Source: Torymus aiolomorphi | Taxonomy: Eukaryota; Arthropoda; Insecta; Hymenoptera; Torymidae | NCBI GenBank assembly: GCA_036365515.1 | Contig: CM070873.1 | Location: forward strand, 223,711,876 to 223,775,875 | Direction: 5' to 3' | DNA length: 64,000 bases | Shown here: piece by piece, positions 63,405 to 64,000 of the stretch | Layout of the letters: every line of letters starts with the position of its first letter | Position numbering within the stretch: the stretch's first letter is position 1 | Made by a program: the position numbers and the translations under genes | Notes under the pieces: generated by a model | Told to the model about the DNA's origin: nothing | Seen by the model: the letters and a program-made list of their open reading frames with translations, nothing else | Database searches by the model: none

Positions 63405-64000
63405 TTTAACCCATAACATCAAATATGCTGTGGCCGAAAATGCTATAGGTGTCACCACTGGGCAACTCTCCCCTATATAGTTCGTTTATTTAGTATTCTG
63501 CTAAAGCAGTTAGAAACGATTTTTACGTAAGGATACAATGCATAAATTTCAAATAGTAAAAACTATAGACGACGAAAAATCAAGTATAAACTCACCCTAT
63601 GTCAAAATAGTGCATCAAATTTTGGCGCTCGGCAATCATCTATTCAAATTTTGAATGCTTCCATCCATTAGATTTTTTCAGACTCCGAAAAGGTTTAATG
63701 GACAGAATCACTTGTAATTTGAATAGTACATTCTTTATGCATTGTGTTACGTTTGTATTTCACAAGCCCTTAAATTCAAGTTTTTCAGACCTTAAACTTT
63801 GGTTGCGTTAAAAAACGTTTTATTGCATCTTTTAGAATTGGCTTCGGTTGCATGTTTTATTTTGCTCGGAAGTACTTATTTATCTAGATTTCTTATACAT
63901 TATTGCAAGACAATGCAAGACATATTCTTAAATTTCTTGTTTGTATTGTTTATGAGTTTATTAAACATTTTTGTTCCTTAGGCGTTATATTTTGAAGGCT
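63405..64000. other. AT-rich end of window, no gene seen
   Basis: No convincing exon, RNA gene or repeat structure. The 60-residue frame at 63799-63981 is Leu/Phe-rich, as expected by chance in AT-rich DNA. Confidence 0.5.

Overview
The window looks like a repeat-rich, AT-rich arthropod chromosome, most probably an insect and possibly a hymenopteran; the taxon is inferred. The evidence is spliced genes with GT-AG introns, TATA plus TCAGT-type insect core promoters, small secreted proteins resembling the insect MBF2 / salivary-secreted-peptide type, and a diverse set of eukaryotic transposons: CMC/EnSpm, Harbinger, MULE-associated FLYWCH, a CR1/L2/Jockey-like LINE, TTAA-target MITEs and many palindromic MITEs. 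There is no prokaryotic gene organisation, rRNA or CRISPR array. The only host-type genes I can support are three members of one small secreted-protein family; most of the rest is mobile DNA or unassigned intergenic sequence.

Layout. 1-10.6 kb: no convincing gene; foldback MITEs, then GC/CpG-rich patches with promoter-like motifs (CRE near 2.5 kb; NRF1, CCAAT and E2F near 3.2 kb). 10.66-15.75 kb: a 5,085-bp element with 1,359-bp terminal inverted repeats that align without any indel, flanked by an 8-bp direct repeat. It carries three correctly phased exons of a SENP6/7-like SUMO protease with the catalytic His, Asp, Gln and Cys all present. 16.5-25.25 kb: two near-identical copies of a two-exon secreted-protein gene in a direct segmental duplication. 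25.2-31 kb: repeats, several palindromic MITEs and a FLYWCH/MULE protein remnant.

31.04-39.89 kb: a complete-looking CMC (EnSpm/CACTA-like) transposon with long TIRs and two divergent genes. One is a three-exon tnp2-type transposase of about 873 aa. The other is a five-exon protein of about 602 aa with a BEN-like domain and an Arg/Ser/Lys-rich tail. Each terminal repeat has been hit by a different MITE, and the opposite terminal repeat shows the empty site. 41.6-42.3 kb: a broken Harbinger transposase with a 134-bp MITE inside it. 44.08-49.45 kb: a Foldback-like element whose TIRs contain about 28-bp tandem units. 49.6-52.6 kb (minus strand): the third, diverged secreted-protein gene, with a 2.7-kb intron full of repeats. 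52.84-54.98 kb: another large inverted repeat. 56.1-58.1 kb: tandem repeats with embedded (CA)n tracts. 58.8-62.2 kb: a dead non-LTR retrotransposon ending in an ATCT-repeat tail. 62.8-63.4 kb: a MITE.

The two most notable items are the long-TIR element carrying intron-containing SENP exons, which resembles a Pack-MULE style capture, and the CMC element that pairs its transposase with a BEN-domain/RS-rich protein. That second protein may bind the repeated motif near the element ends, as TnpA does in plant Spm; this is inference.
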